Positions 1 through 8,225 of a stretch of 64,000 bases of DNA are shown here, piece after piece; the stretch's first letter is position 1; the number at the start of each line of letters is the position of its first letter. A program made the position numbers and the translations under genes. The notes under the pieces were generated by a model. The model had not been told where the DNA came from, searched no databases, and was given only the letters and a program-made list of their open reading frames with translations. The stretch lies in NCBI RefSeq assembly GCF_014873915.1, contig NZ_JADBEJ010000005.1, forward strand, positions 3,472,001 to 3,536,000. The letters are read 5' to 3'. The stretch comes from Amycolatopsis roodepoortensis. GTDB taxonomy: Bacteria > Actinomycetota > Actinomycetes > Mycobacteriales > Pseudonocardiaceae.

Positions 1-3000
1 TTGTTGTTGGACTTCGCGACGTAGACCAGCCGCGCGCCACCGGGTTTCGAACCACCCTCGACCGCGCCGAGCAGCACGGCGAGCTGGTACGCGGCGAGCT
101 GCGGATGCTGTTCGGCGTCGGCGGCGGAGATCGGGACCTTGCCGGTCTTGATGTCGATGACGACCGGACGGCCGTCCTTGTCCATCTCCACGCGGTCGAC
201 GCGGCCGCGCAGGAGCACGCGGACGTCGTCATCGCCGACCGGAAGCTCGACCTCGATGTCCTGCTCGACCCCGGCTTCGATCAGCTCCTTGCGGCTGGAT
301 TCCAGCCAGGTGATGAAGTTCCGCAGCATCTGCTCGACCCGCGACCGCTCGCGGCGCGAGAACCAGGGCGCTCCGGCGTCGACCCGGACCCATGCTTCGT
401 CCAGGGCCGCGCGGATCTGCTCGTCGCTGCTCCCACCGGCGACCGCCTGCGCGAGCCCGTGCACCAAGGTGCCCGTGACGGCCGCGAGCTGCGCCGGGTC
501 ACTGCCGCCGTGGCGTTCGATCAGCCAGCGCAGCGGGCATTTGACCAGAACCTCCACAGTGGACGGTGAAATCCGGATGAGGTCGCCCGGCCCGTGCACG
601 GGTTCGCCGGTGGACGGTTCCAGCAGGCCGTACCAGGTGCCCGGATGCGCGCCCGGCACCCCGGCGGCGGCCAGTTTCGCGAGCTGGCGCGCCGCCCGCT
701 GCCGCCTTTCCGGCTCGCTCGATTCGTCGCAGACGACCTCACGCAGTTCGCCGACGAGTTCGGCGAGCACCAGCGAGCGCCCCGCCGGCTTCATCCGGGA
801 GTCGAGGCCGCCGTCGTCCGCGCCGTTCTCCTCCAGGTCGTCGATGAACCGCGAGGGCTGCTCGTCCTCCCCCGCGACCGCGCTGACCAGCAACGTCTTC
901 CGCGCGCGGCTCGTGGCGAGGTAGAACAGCCGCCGTTCTTCGGCGAGGATCGGCGCGGTGGCGGACACCTTTTCGTCGTCGACACCGGACATGAGGTCGA
1001 CCAGCCGCTCGACGCCGAGCACGGAACCACGCAGCCGCAAATCCGGCCAGCTGCCCTCCTGCACCCCGGCGATGGCCACGACCGTCCACTCGCGACCGGC
1101 GGACGCGTGCGCGGTGAGCAGCGAAACACCGTCGCTCTTCATGGCCGCGGGGGCCAGCGTGTCACCGGCGATGTTCTGCGAGGACAGGTAATCCGCGAAA
1201 GAGGCGACACTCGCCTTCGGCAATCTGTCGACATAGCGACCGGCCGCGTCGAAGAGCGCGACGATCGCGTCGAGGTCGCGATCCGCCTGGGAGCCGAGCG
1301 AACCGCCACGGTCGACCAGCCGCAGCAGGCGATCCTCCAGACCGCTCGCCTGCCAGAGATCCCACAGCACCTGCTCGACACCGTCCCCGCGCACGACGGC
1401 CTGGTGCGCGGCGTGCAGCAGACCGCCGATCCGGCGCATCGGCAGCGCCTCGGCGTCGGCGAGACCGGTGAGGACATCGTTGGTACGTAACGCTTCCACC
1501 AGAAGTTCGTCGCTCGACCGCTGCCCGCCACCCGCGAGCTCCAGCCGGCGCAAACCGCGCCGCAGCCGCCGCAGGGCGAGCGGATCCGCTCCGCCCAGGG
1601 GCGAGGACAGCAGCATCTCGGCGAGGTCGACGTCCAGCAGCTCCGGATCCGCGGCGAGCCGCAACATCGCCAGCAGAGGACGAACTGCGGGCTGCTTCGC
1701 GAGCGGCAGTTCCTCCGTGGCCGAACCGATCGGCACCCCGGCTGCCCGTAGAGCACGTTGCAGGACAAGGAAAGTACGGGCGGGTGACCGAACGAGCACC
1801 GCCATCTCCGACCACGGCACGCCGTCGACGAGATACGCGCGGCGGAGCTGATCGGCGATCCAGCTCGCCTCGGCGGCCGGAGTCGGCATCAGGCGGACGC
1901 GGACGGCGCCGCCTTCGGCGTCCGGCGCGTCGACGAGTTTGCGCTGCGGCGACGAACCGGGCAGCACGGAGCCGAGTTTCGTGACGGCCGTGCGGATCAC
2001 CGGGGCGAGCCGGTGGGCCGTGGTCAGCAGGACCGTGCGCTCACCGTCCTCGTCCGCGTCGGCGAACAGGCTGGGATCCGCGCCGCGGAAGGAGAACACG
2101 GACTGATCGGGGTCGCCCGCGACGACGAATTCGTCGGCCGCGTGCCCGATGAGCCGGATGAGCTGGGTCTGCAACGGGTCGAGATGTTGCGCGTCGTCTA
2201 CGAAGAGGTGGCGGACGCGGCGCTGCTCGCGTTCGCGCAGTTCGGGGTCGTCCTCCAGCGCGAGCAGCGCGGAAGTGACCAGCTCGGCGGCGTCCAACGC
2301 GGGCGCGCTCGCGACGCCGAGCGCGTTGCCGCCCGCGCCCTGCAACAGCGTGACCTCTTCGTACTGGCTCCAGAAGCGCCCGGCCGCGATCCATTCTTCG
2401 CGGCCGCGGCGCCTGCCGAGCTCGACCAGATCCTCCGGGCCGAGCCCGCGTTCGGCGGCGCGGAGCAGGAGGTCTCGCAGCTCCTCGGCGAATCCCGGCA
2501 CGCCCAGCGCGGGCCGCAGCTGCTCCGGCCAGTCGAGGGCGCCCTCTTCGAGGTCGCCGGCGAGCAGGTCTCGGACGACGACGTCCTGTTCCGCTCCGGC
2601 CAGCAGGCGGGGCGGCGGGAGACCGTCGGCCTGCGCCTCCATTCGTAACAGCGCGTACGCGTACGAGTGCACCGTGCGCACGAGCGGCTCACGGATCGTG
2701 CGCGGCAGCGGATCCTCTTCCGGGTCGGTGGTGAGCCGGTGGGTGATGTCGGCGCGCAGGACCTCGGCCGCCTTGCGGGAGGTGGTCAGGATGAGCACGC
2801 TCTCCGGGTTCGCGCCCTCCGCGATACGCCGCGACGCCGCTGACGCCAGCAAGGCCGTCTTGCCCGTGCCCGGCCCGCCGAGGACCCGGCGGAACCCGTC
2901 CGGGGCGGCCAGCAGGCGGCGGGCGCCGGAATCCCACTGGAAGGACGGCGTGCCGGTGACCGGCGTGCGGACCAGCCGCGCGTCGGTTCCTGCCGCTGTT

Positions 3001-3020
3001 CGCCGCCCGTTCACGCCCAC
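1..3020 (-). CDS. adnA: UvrD/Rep-type helicase-nuclease, AdnA-like (C-terminus cut by window edge)
   Basis: Superfamily 1A DNA motor fused to a RecB-type nuclease; in mycobacteria the AdnAB pair resects double-strand breaks. About 1006 codons are visible. Walker A (GGPGTGKT) is near residues 48-55, the DEAD-box position reads VDDAQ, then GDPDQSVFSFRG (motif III). Near residue 955 the nuclease core GRVDR ... VVIDIKTGK carries the acidic and lysine residues of a PD-(D/E)XK site. The divergent neighbour is an alkyltransferase-like gene, as around Rv3202c-Rv3204 of M. tuberculosis, which favours AdnA over AdnB or plain UvrD. The start is uncertain: GTG at 3020, 3014 or 3044 all fit and none has a strong ribosome binding site. 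The frame is still open at position 1; adnB would be expected further left. Confidence 0.85.
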   Translation of the reverse strand, partial: MGVNGRRTAAGTDARLVRTPVTGTPSFQWDSGARRLLAAPDGFRRVLGGPGTGKTALLASAASRRIAEGANPESVLILTTSRKAAEVLRADITHRLTTDPEEDPLPRTIREPLVRTVHSYAYALLRMEAQADGLPPPRLLAGAEQDVVVRDLLAGDLEEGALDWPEQLRPALGVPGFAEELRDLLLRAAERGLGPEDLVELGRRRGREEWIAAGRFWSQYEEVTLLQGAGGNALGVASAPALDAAELVTSALLALEDDPELREREQRRVRHLFVDDAQHLDPLQTQLIRLIGHAADEFVVAGDPDQSVFSFRGADPSLFADADEDGERTVLLTTAHRLAPVIRTAVTKLGSVLPGSSPQRKLVDAPDAEGGAVRVRLMPTPAAEASWIADQLRRAYLVDGVPWSEMAVLVRSPARTFLVLQRALRAAGVPIGSATEELPLAKQPAVRPLLAMLRLAADPELLDVDLAEMLLSSPLGGADPLALRRLRRGLRRLELAGGGQRSSDELLVEALRTNDVLTGLADAEALPMRRIGGLLHAAHQAVVRGDGVEQVLWDLWQASGLEDRLLRLVDRGGSLGSQADRDLDAIVALFDAAGRYVDRLPKASVASFADYLSSQNIAGDTLAPAAMKSDGVSLLTAHASAGREWTVVAIAGVQEGSWPDLRLRGSVLGVERLVDLMSGVDDEKVSATAPILAEERRLFYLATSRARKTLLVSAVAGEDEQPSRFIDDLEENGADDGGLDSRMKPAGRSLVLAELVGELREVVCDESSEPERRQRAARQLAKLAAAGVPGAHPGTWYGLLEPSTGEPVHGPGDLIRISPSTVEVLVKCPLRWLIERHGGSDPAQLAAVTGTLVHGLAQAVAGGSSDEQIRAALDEAWVRVDAGAPWFSRRERSRVEQMLRNFITWLESSRKELIEAGVEQDIEVELPVGDDDVRVLLRGRVDRVEMDKDGRPVVIDIKTGKVPISAADAEQHPQLAAYQLAVLLGAVEGGSKPGGARLVYVAKSNN

Positions 3021-3074
3021 GATGGAACCACGCCCCGCCGACACAACCTCGCAGCGGCACGGCAAAGTGGTCCC

Positions 3075-3398
3075 ATGGATGACGAACTGCACGAGCGGGT
3101 GCGCGAGGTCATCGCGAGCGTGCCCGCCGGCTCGGTCGCGACTTATGGGGATATAGCGTCGGTTTCGGGGGCGCCGTCGCCGCGGCTGGTGGGCCGGATC
3201 CTCGGCGAGGACGGTCACGATCTGCCTTGGCACCGCATTCTGCGGGCCGACGGGACCCCCGCTCCACATCTGCTCGACGAACAGCTGCAACGGCTGCGCG
3301 CGGAGGGCGTCATCCCTGACGGCCAGCGCGTCGACCTGCGGAAATACCGGTGGCAACGTGATCCCGACGACGACGCTGGTCCCGGCGCTCTCTTTTAG
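3075..3398 (+). CDS. Alkyltransferase-like protein (ATL, MGMT-related)
   Basis: 107 residues, the size of the C-terminal DNA-binding domain of O6-alkylguanine-DNA alkyltransferase without the N-terminal domain. The helix-turn-helix region (VATYGDIASVSG) and the DNA-recognition segment are present, but the active-site PCHR is PWHR near residues 51-54: the acceptor cysteine is tryptophan. Families with this change (E. coli YbaZ, S. pombe Atl1) bind alkylated guanine and hand it to nucleotide excision repair instead of repairing it. It diverges from the AdnA-like gene, so two repair genes share a promoter region of roughly 55 bp. Its last codons overlap the iron box of the next gene. Family call is firm; lack of transferase activity is inferred from the substitution. 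Confidence 0.88.
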   Translation: MDDELHERVREVIASVPAGSVATYGDIASVSGAPSPRLVGRILGEDGHDLPWHRILRADGTPAPHLLDEQLQRLRAEGVIPDGQRVDLRKYRWQRDPDDDAGPGALF

Positions 3399-3413
3399 GT
3401 TAGCCTCCCCTAA
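3395..3413 (+). promoter_or_regulatory. Iron box (IdeR/DmdR-type operator)
   Basis: TTAGGTTAGCCTCCCCTAA agrees with the iron-box consensus TTAGGTTAGGCTAACCTAA at 16 of 19 positions. It begins inside the stop codon of the preceding gene and its last base is the A of the ATG of the siderophore-interacting protein. Bound Fe-loaded repressor would sit exactly on the transcription start if the mRNA is leaderless. Confidence 0.85.
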
Positions 3414-4243
3414 TGAGCTACATCGAGGCGAAGGTGACCGGTGTCCGGCGGCTCACCCCGCATATGAGCAGGGTGACGTTCTCGGGGGCGTCGCTGGTGG
3501 ACCAGGCGCCCGACCAGTACCTGAAGGTGTTCTTCCCGCAGCCCGGCCAGAGCGAACCCGTGCTGCCCGCGCCGCTGGCCGGTGACGAAGTGCTGTCCTG
3601 GTACCGGACCTACCTCGCGATGCCCGACGACGTCCGGCCGCCGATGCGCACGTACACCGTGCGCGCGCTGCGACCGTCAGCGCAGGAGGTCGACATCGAC
3701 TTCGTCCTGCATGGCGACGAAGGCCCGGCCTCCGCGTGGGCTTCGCGCGCTTCGGAGGGCGATCGGGTCGCTTTCCTCGGGCCGCACGGGCTCTACGACG
3801 TCCCTCCGGAGACGACCTGGCAGCTGCTGGTCGGCGACGAGACCGCGATCCCGGCGATCGGCGCGATCGTCGAAGCGCTGCCCGCCGGGACGCGAGCGGT
3901 GGTCTACGTCGAGATCAGTGATCGCGAAGACCGGCAGGTCTTCGAAACGCAGGGGACCGTGGAGCTGCACTGGGTCGTGCGGGGCTCGGGCCCGGTCGGC
4001 GACGCGGTGCTCGAAGCCGTGCGGAAGGCGGAGCTGCCGGGCGGGACGCCGTACGCGTGGATCTCCGGCGAAGCGAACATGGTGAAGCTGGTGCGGCGGC
4101 ACCTCGTGCGGGAGCGCGGGGTCGACAAGCGGGCGATCTGCTTCACGGGGTACTGGCGGCAAGGGGTGAGCGAAGAGGCCGCCGGCCGCGAAGCGATGCG
4201 GCAGGCGGAGGCGGGAGAGGTTCCTTCGGCCGACGAGGACTGA
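3413..4243 (+). CDS. Siderophore-interacting protein (NADPH-dependent ferric-siderophore reductase family)
   Basis: 276 residues. Flavoprotein of the SIP/ViuB family, which reduces ferric siderophores in the cytoplasm to release iron. N-terminal FAD-binding barrel (residues about 1-125, with RTYTVRAL as the flavin-binding RxYT motif) and C-terminal NAD(P)H domain (about 130-265), ending with the family hallmark GYWRQG and an acidic tail. The ATG at 3413 has no Shine-Dalgarno sequence, because the preceding bases are the iron box; a leaderless transcript repressed by an IdeR/DmdR homologue is the simplest reading. No siderophore synthesis or uptake gene is adjacent, so it probably serves systems encoded elsewhere. 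Confidence 0.9.
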   Translation: MSYIEAKVTGVRRLTPHMSRVTFSGASLVDQAPDQYLKVFFPQPGQSEPVLPAPLAGDEVLSWYRTYLAMPDDVRPPMRTYTVRALRPSAQEVDIDFVLHGDEGPASAWASRASEGDRVAFLGPHGLYDVPPETTWQLLVGDETAIPAIGAIVEALPAGTRAVVYVEISDREDRQVFETQGTVELHWVVRGSGPVGDAVLEAVRKAELPGGTPYAWISGEANMVKLVRRHLVRERGVDKRAICFTGYWRQGVSEEAAGREAMRQAEAGEVPSADED

Positions 4244-4258
4244 GCGCGCTTGTGTCCT

Positions 4259-4306
4259 GAAGGGCACCTTTGAGACGTTCAACGCCCCGAAGGGCACCTT
4301 CGAGAC
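4259..4306. repeat. Two direct copies of an 18-bp unit separated by 12 bp
   Basis: GAAGGGCACCTTTGAGAC at 4259-4276 and GAAGGGCACCTTCGAGAC at 4289-4306. Each contains the small palindrome AAGGGCACCTT or close to it. A 7-nt stretch (GTTCAAC, 4277-4283) follows the first copy as in the hairpins at 4387 and 41958, so this may be a decayed member of that hairpin family. It starts 15 bp after the siderophore-interacting gene. Confidence 0.7.
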
Positions 4307-4356
4307 ATCGGCAACCGGCGTCCGGACCGCGTCAGCAAGGCCCTGACCTGTGAAAA

Positions 4357-4379
4357 GGGAGCAAGGGACCTTTGCTACC
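4357..4379 (+). repeat. 23-bp dispersed element, copy 1 (core AGCAAGGGACCTTTGCT)
   Basis: Exact core match. In RNA read in this direction the core can fold as a 7-bp stem with one G-U pair and a GAC loop. Downstream of the siderophore-interacting gene in sense orientation. Confidence 0.85.
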
Positions 4380-4386
4380 GCGGGTG

Positions 4387-4433
4387 GGGTGTGTGGAAAT
4401 AGGGACGTTGAGTGTCCCTATTTCCACACACCC
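4387..4433. repeat. Perfect 20-bp hairpin with 7-nt loop (copy A)
   Basis: Arms 4387-4406 and 4414-4433 are perfectly complementary; loop GTTGAGT. The stem contains an A/T-rich stretch (GGAAATAGGGAC) unusual for this genome. Same architecture as 4459, 30594 and 41958 but a different stem sequence. Confidence 0.85.
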
Positions 4434-4458
4434 ACCACTCCGCGTAGTGGCGACTACC

Positions 4459-4505
4459 GACTGTGTGGCTTTTGGGACGTCAGATGTCCCAAAACCCCCA
4501 CAGTC
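4459..4505. repeat. 20-bp hairpin with 7-nt loop (copy B)
   Basis: Arms 4459-4478 and 4486-4505 pair with two mismatches; loop GTCAGAT. The apical GGGAC/GTCCC is the same as in copy A while the rest of the stem differs. Confidence 0.8.
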
Positions 4506-4525
4506 GCCGCGCCGACCTGCGAAAA

Positions 4526-4548
4526 GGGAGCAAGGGACCTTTGCTACC
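4526..4548 (+). repeat. 23-bp dispersed element, copy 2
   Basis: Exact core AGCAAGGGACCTTTGCT. Faces the inverted copy at 4574-4596; together their outer 14 bp could form a longer stem around a loop of about 50 nt. Confidence 0.85.
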
Positions 4549-4573
4549 ACTTACGTAGCCACGCTAAGCAATC

Positions 4574-4596
4574 GATAACAAGGGTCCCTTGCTCCC
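4574..4596 (-). repeat. 23-bp dispersed element, copy 3 (inverted, degenerate)
   Basis: On the minus strand reads GGGAGCAAGGGACCCTTGTT, the core with changes in its 3' half. In sense orientation downstream of the histidine kinase that ends at 4646. Confidence 0.7.
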
Positions 4597-4645
4597 GCTC
4601 ACGCCACGGACTCAAGCGGCGAAGGCACGCCCCAACCACAGCCCC

Positions 4646-5935
4646 TCAGTGCGGCACCCAGAGCGTCACCCGAGTCCCCCGCCCCGGCTGCGAATCGATC
4701 GTCCCCCGCCCGCCGACCTCAGCCAGCCGCGCCATGATCGACTGGCTGATCCCGAAGCCCGGCGGCCGGTCCAGCATGCTGAAGCCGGTCCCCTGATCCC
4801 GCGCGATGACCGCGACGCCGCCTTCGCTTTCCTCGACGCGAAGCACGACCTGGTTCGTCCCGGCGTGCTTCACGGTGTTTCGGAGCGCTTCGCGGACGGC
4901 GTCGCGGATGGCGGTCCGGCGCGCGTGTGAGAGCCGGTAGTCCTGTTCGGTCTCGGCGGCGACGAGTTGGGTGCGGAGGCCGTCGCGCGCCATTTCGGTG
5001 GCGACCTCGGCGAGGTCCGCCGCGAGCCCGCGAGCCGACGGGGCGTCCGGGCCGAGCAGTTCGCGGCGTAGTTCGGCGGCCTGCGCCCGCGCGGTGGCGC
5101 GCATTTCGGCGAGCCGTTCCGAGGCCGCCGAATCGTCGTCCGGCGCCTCCAGCCCCATCGCCTCCAGCGTCTGCAAAACGCTGTCGTGCATGACCCGCTG
5201 GGTCCGCAGGCGTTCGGCCCGCTGCCCCCGGCGCATCCCGATCCCCAGCGCGAACCGGGTCCCGACGCCGAGCAGGATCAGGATCCCCGCCGTGGTCACC
5301 ATCGCGACGACGAGCGCGACCATGCACCCCACCGAGCGGCTCACCGCGAGCGGATGGTCGATCGGCAGCCCGCCGATCCAGGTCAGGAAGGCCCGGAACG
5401 GCACGGCCGCGATCACCAGCGCGAGCGCCGCGGGCAGCCCGAACGACAGCGTCCACAACGCGACCGTCCCGACCATCCACGTCCACGCGACATCGACGGC
5501 GAACGGCTGGATGTCGGCGGGCGCCGTGGCGGCCACGATCGTCGTGAGCACCACGCCCACGGCGAGATCCGCGTACATCAGCCGTCCGGAGGTCTTCGCC
5601 CGGATCCCGCGGCCGCGCACCACCCACCAGACCGCGAGGACGTTGAGCAGCATCCCGACGATCGTCGTGCTCAGCACGGGCACAATCCCCGCCGACCCGT
5701 TCGAGACCAGGAAACCGATGTACACCTTCGGAAACGCGGCGACGCGGTAGAAGATCGGGCCGAGCGCGGAATAGCGGATCGCGCGCATCAGCAGCGTGTC
5801 CGCGGAATCTTCCCGATAGCGCCAGTCGGGCACGGAATCGGGGTCCGGTGCTTCGTCGGCCGGGCTCGCGCCCAGTACCGAAGAACCCTTTCGCAACATC
5901 GCGCGCACGAACGTGACCGATTGAGACTCGGACAT
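4646..5935 (-). CDS. Orphan sensor histidine kinase
   Basis: About 429 residues. The N-terminal half holds several membrane segments (roughly residues 60-250), followed by a DHp helix with RVMHDSVLQTLEAM (phospho-acceptor His as in HisKA_3-type kinases). A C-terminal HATPase domain shows the N box (REALRNTVKHAG) and G boxes (DQGTGF, GFGISQS). Start chosen at the ATG at 5935 because GGGGAGG lies about 7 nt upstream; an earlier in-frame ATG at 5983 lacks one. No response regulator is adjacent on either side, so the partner must be elsewhere. Signal unknown. Confidence 0.85.
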   Translation of the reverse strand: MSESQSVTFVRAMLRKGSSVLGASPADEAPDPDSVPDWRYREDSADTLLMRAIRYSALGPIFYRVAAFPKVYIGFLVSNGSAGIVPVLSTTIVGMLLNVLAVWWVVRGRGIRAKTSGRLMYADLAVGVVLTTIVAATAPADIQPFAVDVAWTWMVGTVALWTLSFGLPAALALVIAAVPFRAFLTWIGGLPIDHPLAVSRSVGCMVALVVAMVTTAGILILLGVGTRFALGIGMRRGQRAERLRTQRVMHDSVLQTLEAMGLEAPDDDSAASERLAEMRATARAQAAELRRELLGPDAPSARGLAADLAEVATEMARDGLRTQLVAAETEQDYRLSHARRTAIRDAVREALRNTVKHAGTNQVVLRVEESEGGVAVIARDQGTGFSMLDRPPGFGISQSIMARLAEVGGRGTIDSQPGRGTRVTLWVPH

Positions 5936-5989
5936 CCGCCGCCCTCCCCGCGTCCGATGCGTCGAGCCTGGCAAAGCGGGCAAGCCGCG

Positions 5990-6799
5990 TCAAGACGGCC
6001 GAATGCGCAGCTCCGCGACGAGAAGTTTGACCAACGCGCCGAGCCGCTGACGTTCGGGCTGGACGGTCGACACCCCGGCGGCTTCCAGCGGAGCCGCGGT
6101 CACCGGCCCGACGCACGCGCACAGCACCGGGCCGCGCAATGCGTCAAGGAGTTCCTCTCGACGCGCCCCCGCCAGCGTCAGCAGGTTCGCGGCCGCCGGA
6201 GCGGAGGTGAAGGCCAAAGCGTGCACCCGCCCGGAAATGACGCTTTCGACGAGTTCGTGCACGGGCGCGACGTCGGCGGGCGAAAGCCAGCGATACGGCT
6301 GCGCCTGGACGACCTCCGCGCCCGCGTCCCGCAGCGACGCGGTGAGTTCGGGAAGCAGCGTGCCGTGCAGCTGGACGGCGACACGTTCCCCGCGCACCCC
6401 GGCGTCACGCAGTCCCTCGAACAGTTCGGCGTTGCTCTCCTCGGGCGCGGAAAACTCCTCCCGGAGGCCGAAACCACGCACTGCGCCCACCGCCTTCGGC
6501 CCGCGCGCGAAGATCCGTGACGCGGCCAGCCGCTCCAGCAACGGTTCGCGCAGCCCCCAGTCTTCGGCCACCGAAAGCCAGCCGCGGAATCCGGCGCCGG
6601 TGGTGACCGCGGTGAACCCGACCGGCCGCGCCAGCACGGCCTCCGTCGCCGCCCGCAGCTCGGTGTCGTCGGGCAGCGGGACGATCCGGATCGTGGGCGC
6701 GTGCAGGACGGTCGCGCCGTGCCGCGTCAGCGCTCCGATGAAGTCGTCGGCCCGCCGCTCGGCGGTGATCCCGATCGTGATGCCGTCCAGGTCAGCCAT
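5990..6799 (-). CDS. HemD-like protein (uroporphyrinogen-III synthase fold)
   Basis: 269 residues, two-lobe HemD fold throughout: GITAERRADDF near the N-terminus, TTGAGFRGW, LHGTLLPEL and ACVGPVTAAPL in the positions expected of the family. It is a clear paralogue of the first 255 residues of the NnaR-like protein at 9354 but has no DNA-binding domain. Its start overlaps the stop of the upstream WYL regulator by 8 nt, so the two are translationally coupled. No other haem or cobalamin gene is nearby, so a tetrapyrrole-sensing or regulatory role is as plausible as uroporphyrinogen-III synthesis. Confidence 0.8.
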   Translation of the reverse strand: MADLDGITIGITAERRADDFIGALTRHGATVLHAPTIRIVPLPDDTELRAATEAVLARPVGFTAVTTGAGFRGWLSVAEDWGLREPLLERLAASRIFARGPKAVGAVRGFGLREEFSAPEESNAELFEGLRDAGVRGERVAVQLHGTLLPELTASLRDAGAEVVQAQPYRWLSPADVAPVHELVESVISGRVHALAFTSAPAAANLLTLAGARREELLDALRGPVLCACVGPVTAAPLEAAGVSTVQPERQRLGALVKLLVAELRIRPS

Positions 6800-7760
6800 A
6801 AACCGCGCCCATCTTCCCGATCTCCTCCGCCAGCCGCTCGCGCAGCTCCGCCGGTTCGAGCACTTCGAGGTTCCCGCCGAACCGCAGTAGTTCGCCGACG
6901 GCCGATTCTCCCGGCTCCACCGGCAGTTCCATCGTCAGCCAGCCGTTTTCGTCCGGTTCGGCGTCCGCTTCCCGCAACGCCCGCGCTCCGACGGCTCCGA
7001 GATAGAAGGGCAACAGTATGCGGGCGAACTCGTTCAGGCGGACCACCGCCATCCGCGAGTACATCCGCTTTTCGAACTGCTCCGACCACTCCTGCCAGTA
7101 GCGCGCGAGGTCGAAGTCCGAGGGCCGCTCGAAGGTCTCACCGAGGTCTTCGAGCTCTTCGATCCGGGAGACCCGGTAGGTCCGGTCGCTCCCGTCGCAC
7201 CGCGCCGCGAGATACCAGTTCCCGGCCTTGAGGATCAGGCCCAGCGGGTCGAGGACGCGCTCGACCTTCCGCTGCCCCCAGCGTTCGTACCGGACCTTGA
7301 TCCGCCGTGCGTGCCAGACCGCGTCGGCCAGTTCGGACAGTCGCGGCAGGCTTTCGATCCCGCGATGCCAGCCGGGCACGTCCAGAAAGAACCGTTCGGA
7401 GATCTTGCTCGCCCCGGCGCGCAGCTCCGCGGGCATGGCCGCGTGCAGTTTGAGCTGGGCGGCGGCGAGGACCGCGCCCAGCCCGAGCTCGCCGGCCGCG
7501 CCCGGCAGACCGGCCAGCGAAAGCGATTGCGCCTCCTCCTCGGTGAGCCCGGTCAGCCGCGTGCGATAGCCGTCGACCAGCTGGTATCCGCCCGTGCGCC
7601 CGCGATCGGCGTACACCGGCACGCCGGCCGCGGACAACGCCTCGACGTCGCGGTAGACCGTCCGGACCGACACCTCCAGCTCGGCGGCCAGCTCCTCGGC
7701 CGTCATCCGGCCGCGGTTCTGCAGCAGGAGGAGAACGGACAGGAGCCTGCTCGCGCGCAT
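6792..7760 (-). CDS. WYL-domain transcriptional regulator (YafY/DeoR-like)
   Basis: 322 residues. Winged helix-turn-helix at residues 1-60 (MTAEELAAELEVSVRTVYRD as recognition region), then a WYL domain around 140-230 (RRIKVRYERWGQRKVERVLDPLGL and KAGNWYLAARC) and a WCX C-terminal extension. WYL domains usually sense nucleic-acid-derived or other small ligands. The ATG at 7760 begins the conserved helix directly. It diverges from the DUF3224 gene, and three CTGACA repeats lie between the two starts, a likely operator. Its 3' end overlaps the HemD-like gene. Confidence 0.9.
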   Translation of the reverse strand: MRASRLLSVLLLLQNRGRMTAEELAAELEVSVRTVYRDVEALSAAGVPVYADRGRTGGYQLVDGYRTRLTGLTEEEAQSLSLAGLPGAAGELGLGAVLAAAQLKLHAAMPAELRAGASKISERFFLDVPGWHRGIESLPRLSELADAVWHARRIKVRYERWGQRKVERVLDPLGLILKAGNWYLAARCDGSDRTYRVSRIEELEDLGETFERPSDFDLARYWQEWSEQFEKRMYSRMAVVRLNEFARILLPFYLGAVGARALREADAEPDENGWLTMELPVEPGESAVGELLRFGGNLEVLEPAELRERLAEEIGKMGAVYG

Positions 7761-7781
7761 GGATCGAGTATCCCAGAAAAC

Positions 7782-7810
7782 CTGACACATCCTGACAGGT
7801 TTCGCTGACA
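7782..7810. promoter_or_regulatory. Three CTGACA direct repeats between divergent genes
   Basis: CTGACA occurs at 7782-7787, 7792-7797 and 7805-7810, spaced 10 and 13 bp, in the 60-bp gap between the WYL regulator and DUF3224 starts. Spacing close to one helical turn suits a regulator binding one DNA face. Assignment to the WYL protein is inference. Confidence 0.5.
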
Positions 7811-7820
7811 GGGTGCACCC

Positions 7821-8216
7821 ATGAACACGTTCGCCATGAAGAACTGGGAAGAATCCGTCGTCAGCGGCACGGAGGGTGCGCCGCGAGTCGCCTACGCGCA
7901 CGCCACGCTCGCCTACAGCGGACTGATCGATGGCGAGTCCGTCCTCGACTACCTGCTGTACTACGCGGGTGAGGGCTACGACGGCGGCGGCACGCCGGCG
8001 CCGGGCTTCGAACGGATCGAAGGCAGTGTGGACGGCCGTAAGGGAAGCTTCGTGATCAAGCACGACACCGGGTTCGACGCGAAGGGCATCTCGTCGACGT
8101 TCACCGTCGTCGAGGGCTCCGGAACGGGTGAACTCGCCGGGATCACCGGCACCGGCACCACGACCGGCGTGCTCGGTGAGCCGACGATGTCGTACACACT
8201 CGACTACTCGATCTGA
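7821..8216 (+). CDS. DUF3224 domain protein
   Basis: 131 residues covering one DUF3224 domain, a small lipocalin-like beta-barrel of unknown function. Recognisable parts are the N-terminal EESVVSGTEGAP, the central GSVDGRKGSFVIKHDTGFD and the GELAGITGTG turn. No signal peptide or membrane segment. First gene of a likely two-gene unit with the winged-helix protein, whose start lies 9 nt after this stop. Controlled from the shared promoter region with the divergent WYL regulator, so likely its target. Confidence 0.85.
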   Translation: MNTFAMKNWEESVVSGTEGAPRVAYAHATLAYSGLIDGESVLDYLLYYAGEGYDGGGTPAPGFERIEGSVDGRKGSFVIKHDTGFDAKGISSTFTVVEGSGTGELAGITGTGTTTGVLGEPTMSYTLDYSI

Positions 8217-8225
8217 GGAGGACCC

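Noticed and set aside
4332..4796. Short frames encoding peptides such as REQGTFAT or SKGPLLP, recurring at several loci
   Set aside because: They are conceptual translations of the 23-bp repeat; peptides recur because the DNA repeat does.
5990..6799. Canonical hemD in a haem operon
   Set aside because: Fold agrees, but there are no hemA, hemC or hemB genes alongside and a regulatory paralogue is near, so the biosynthetic role was not asserted.
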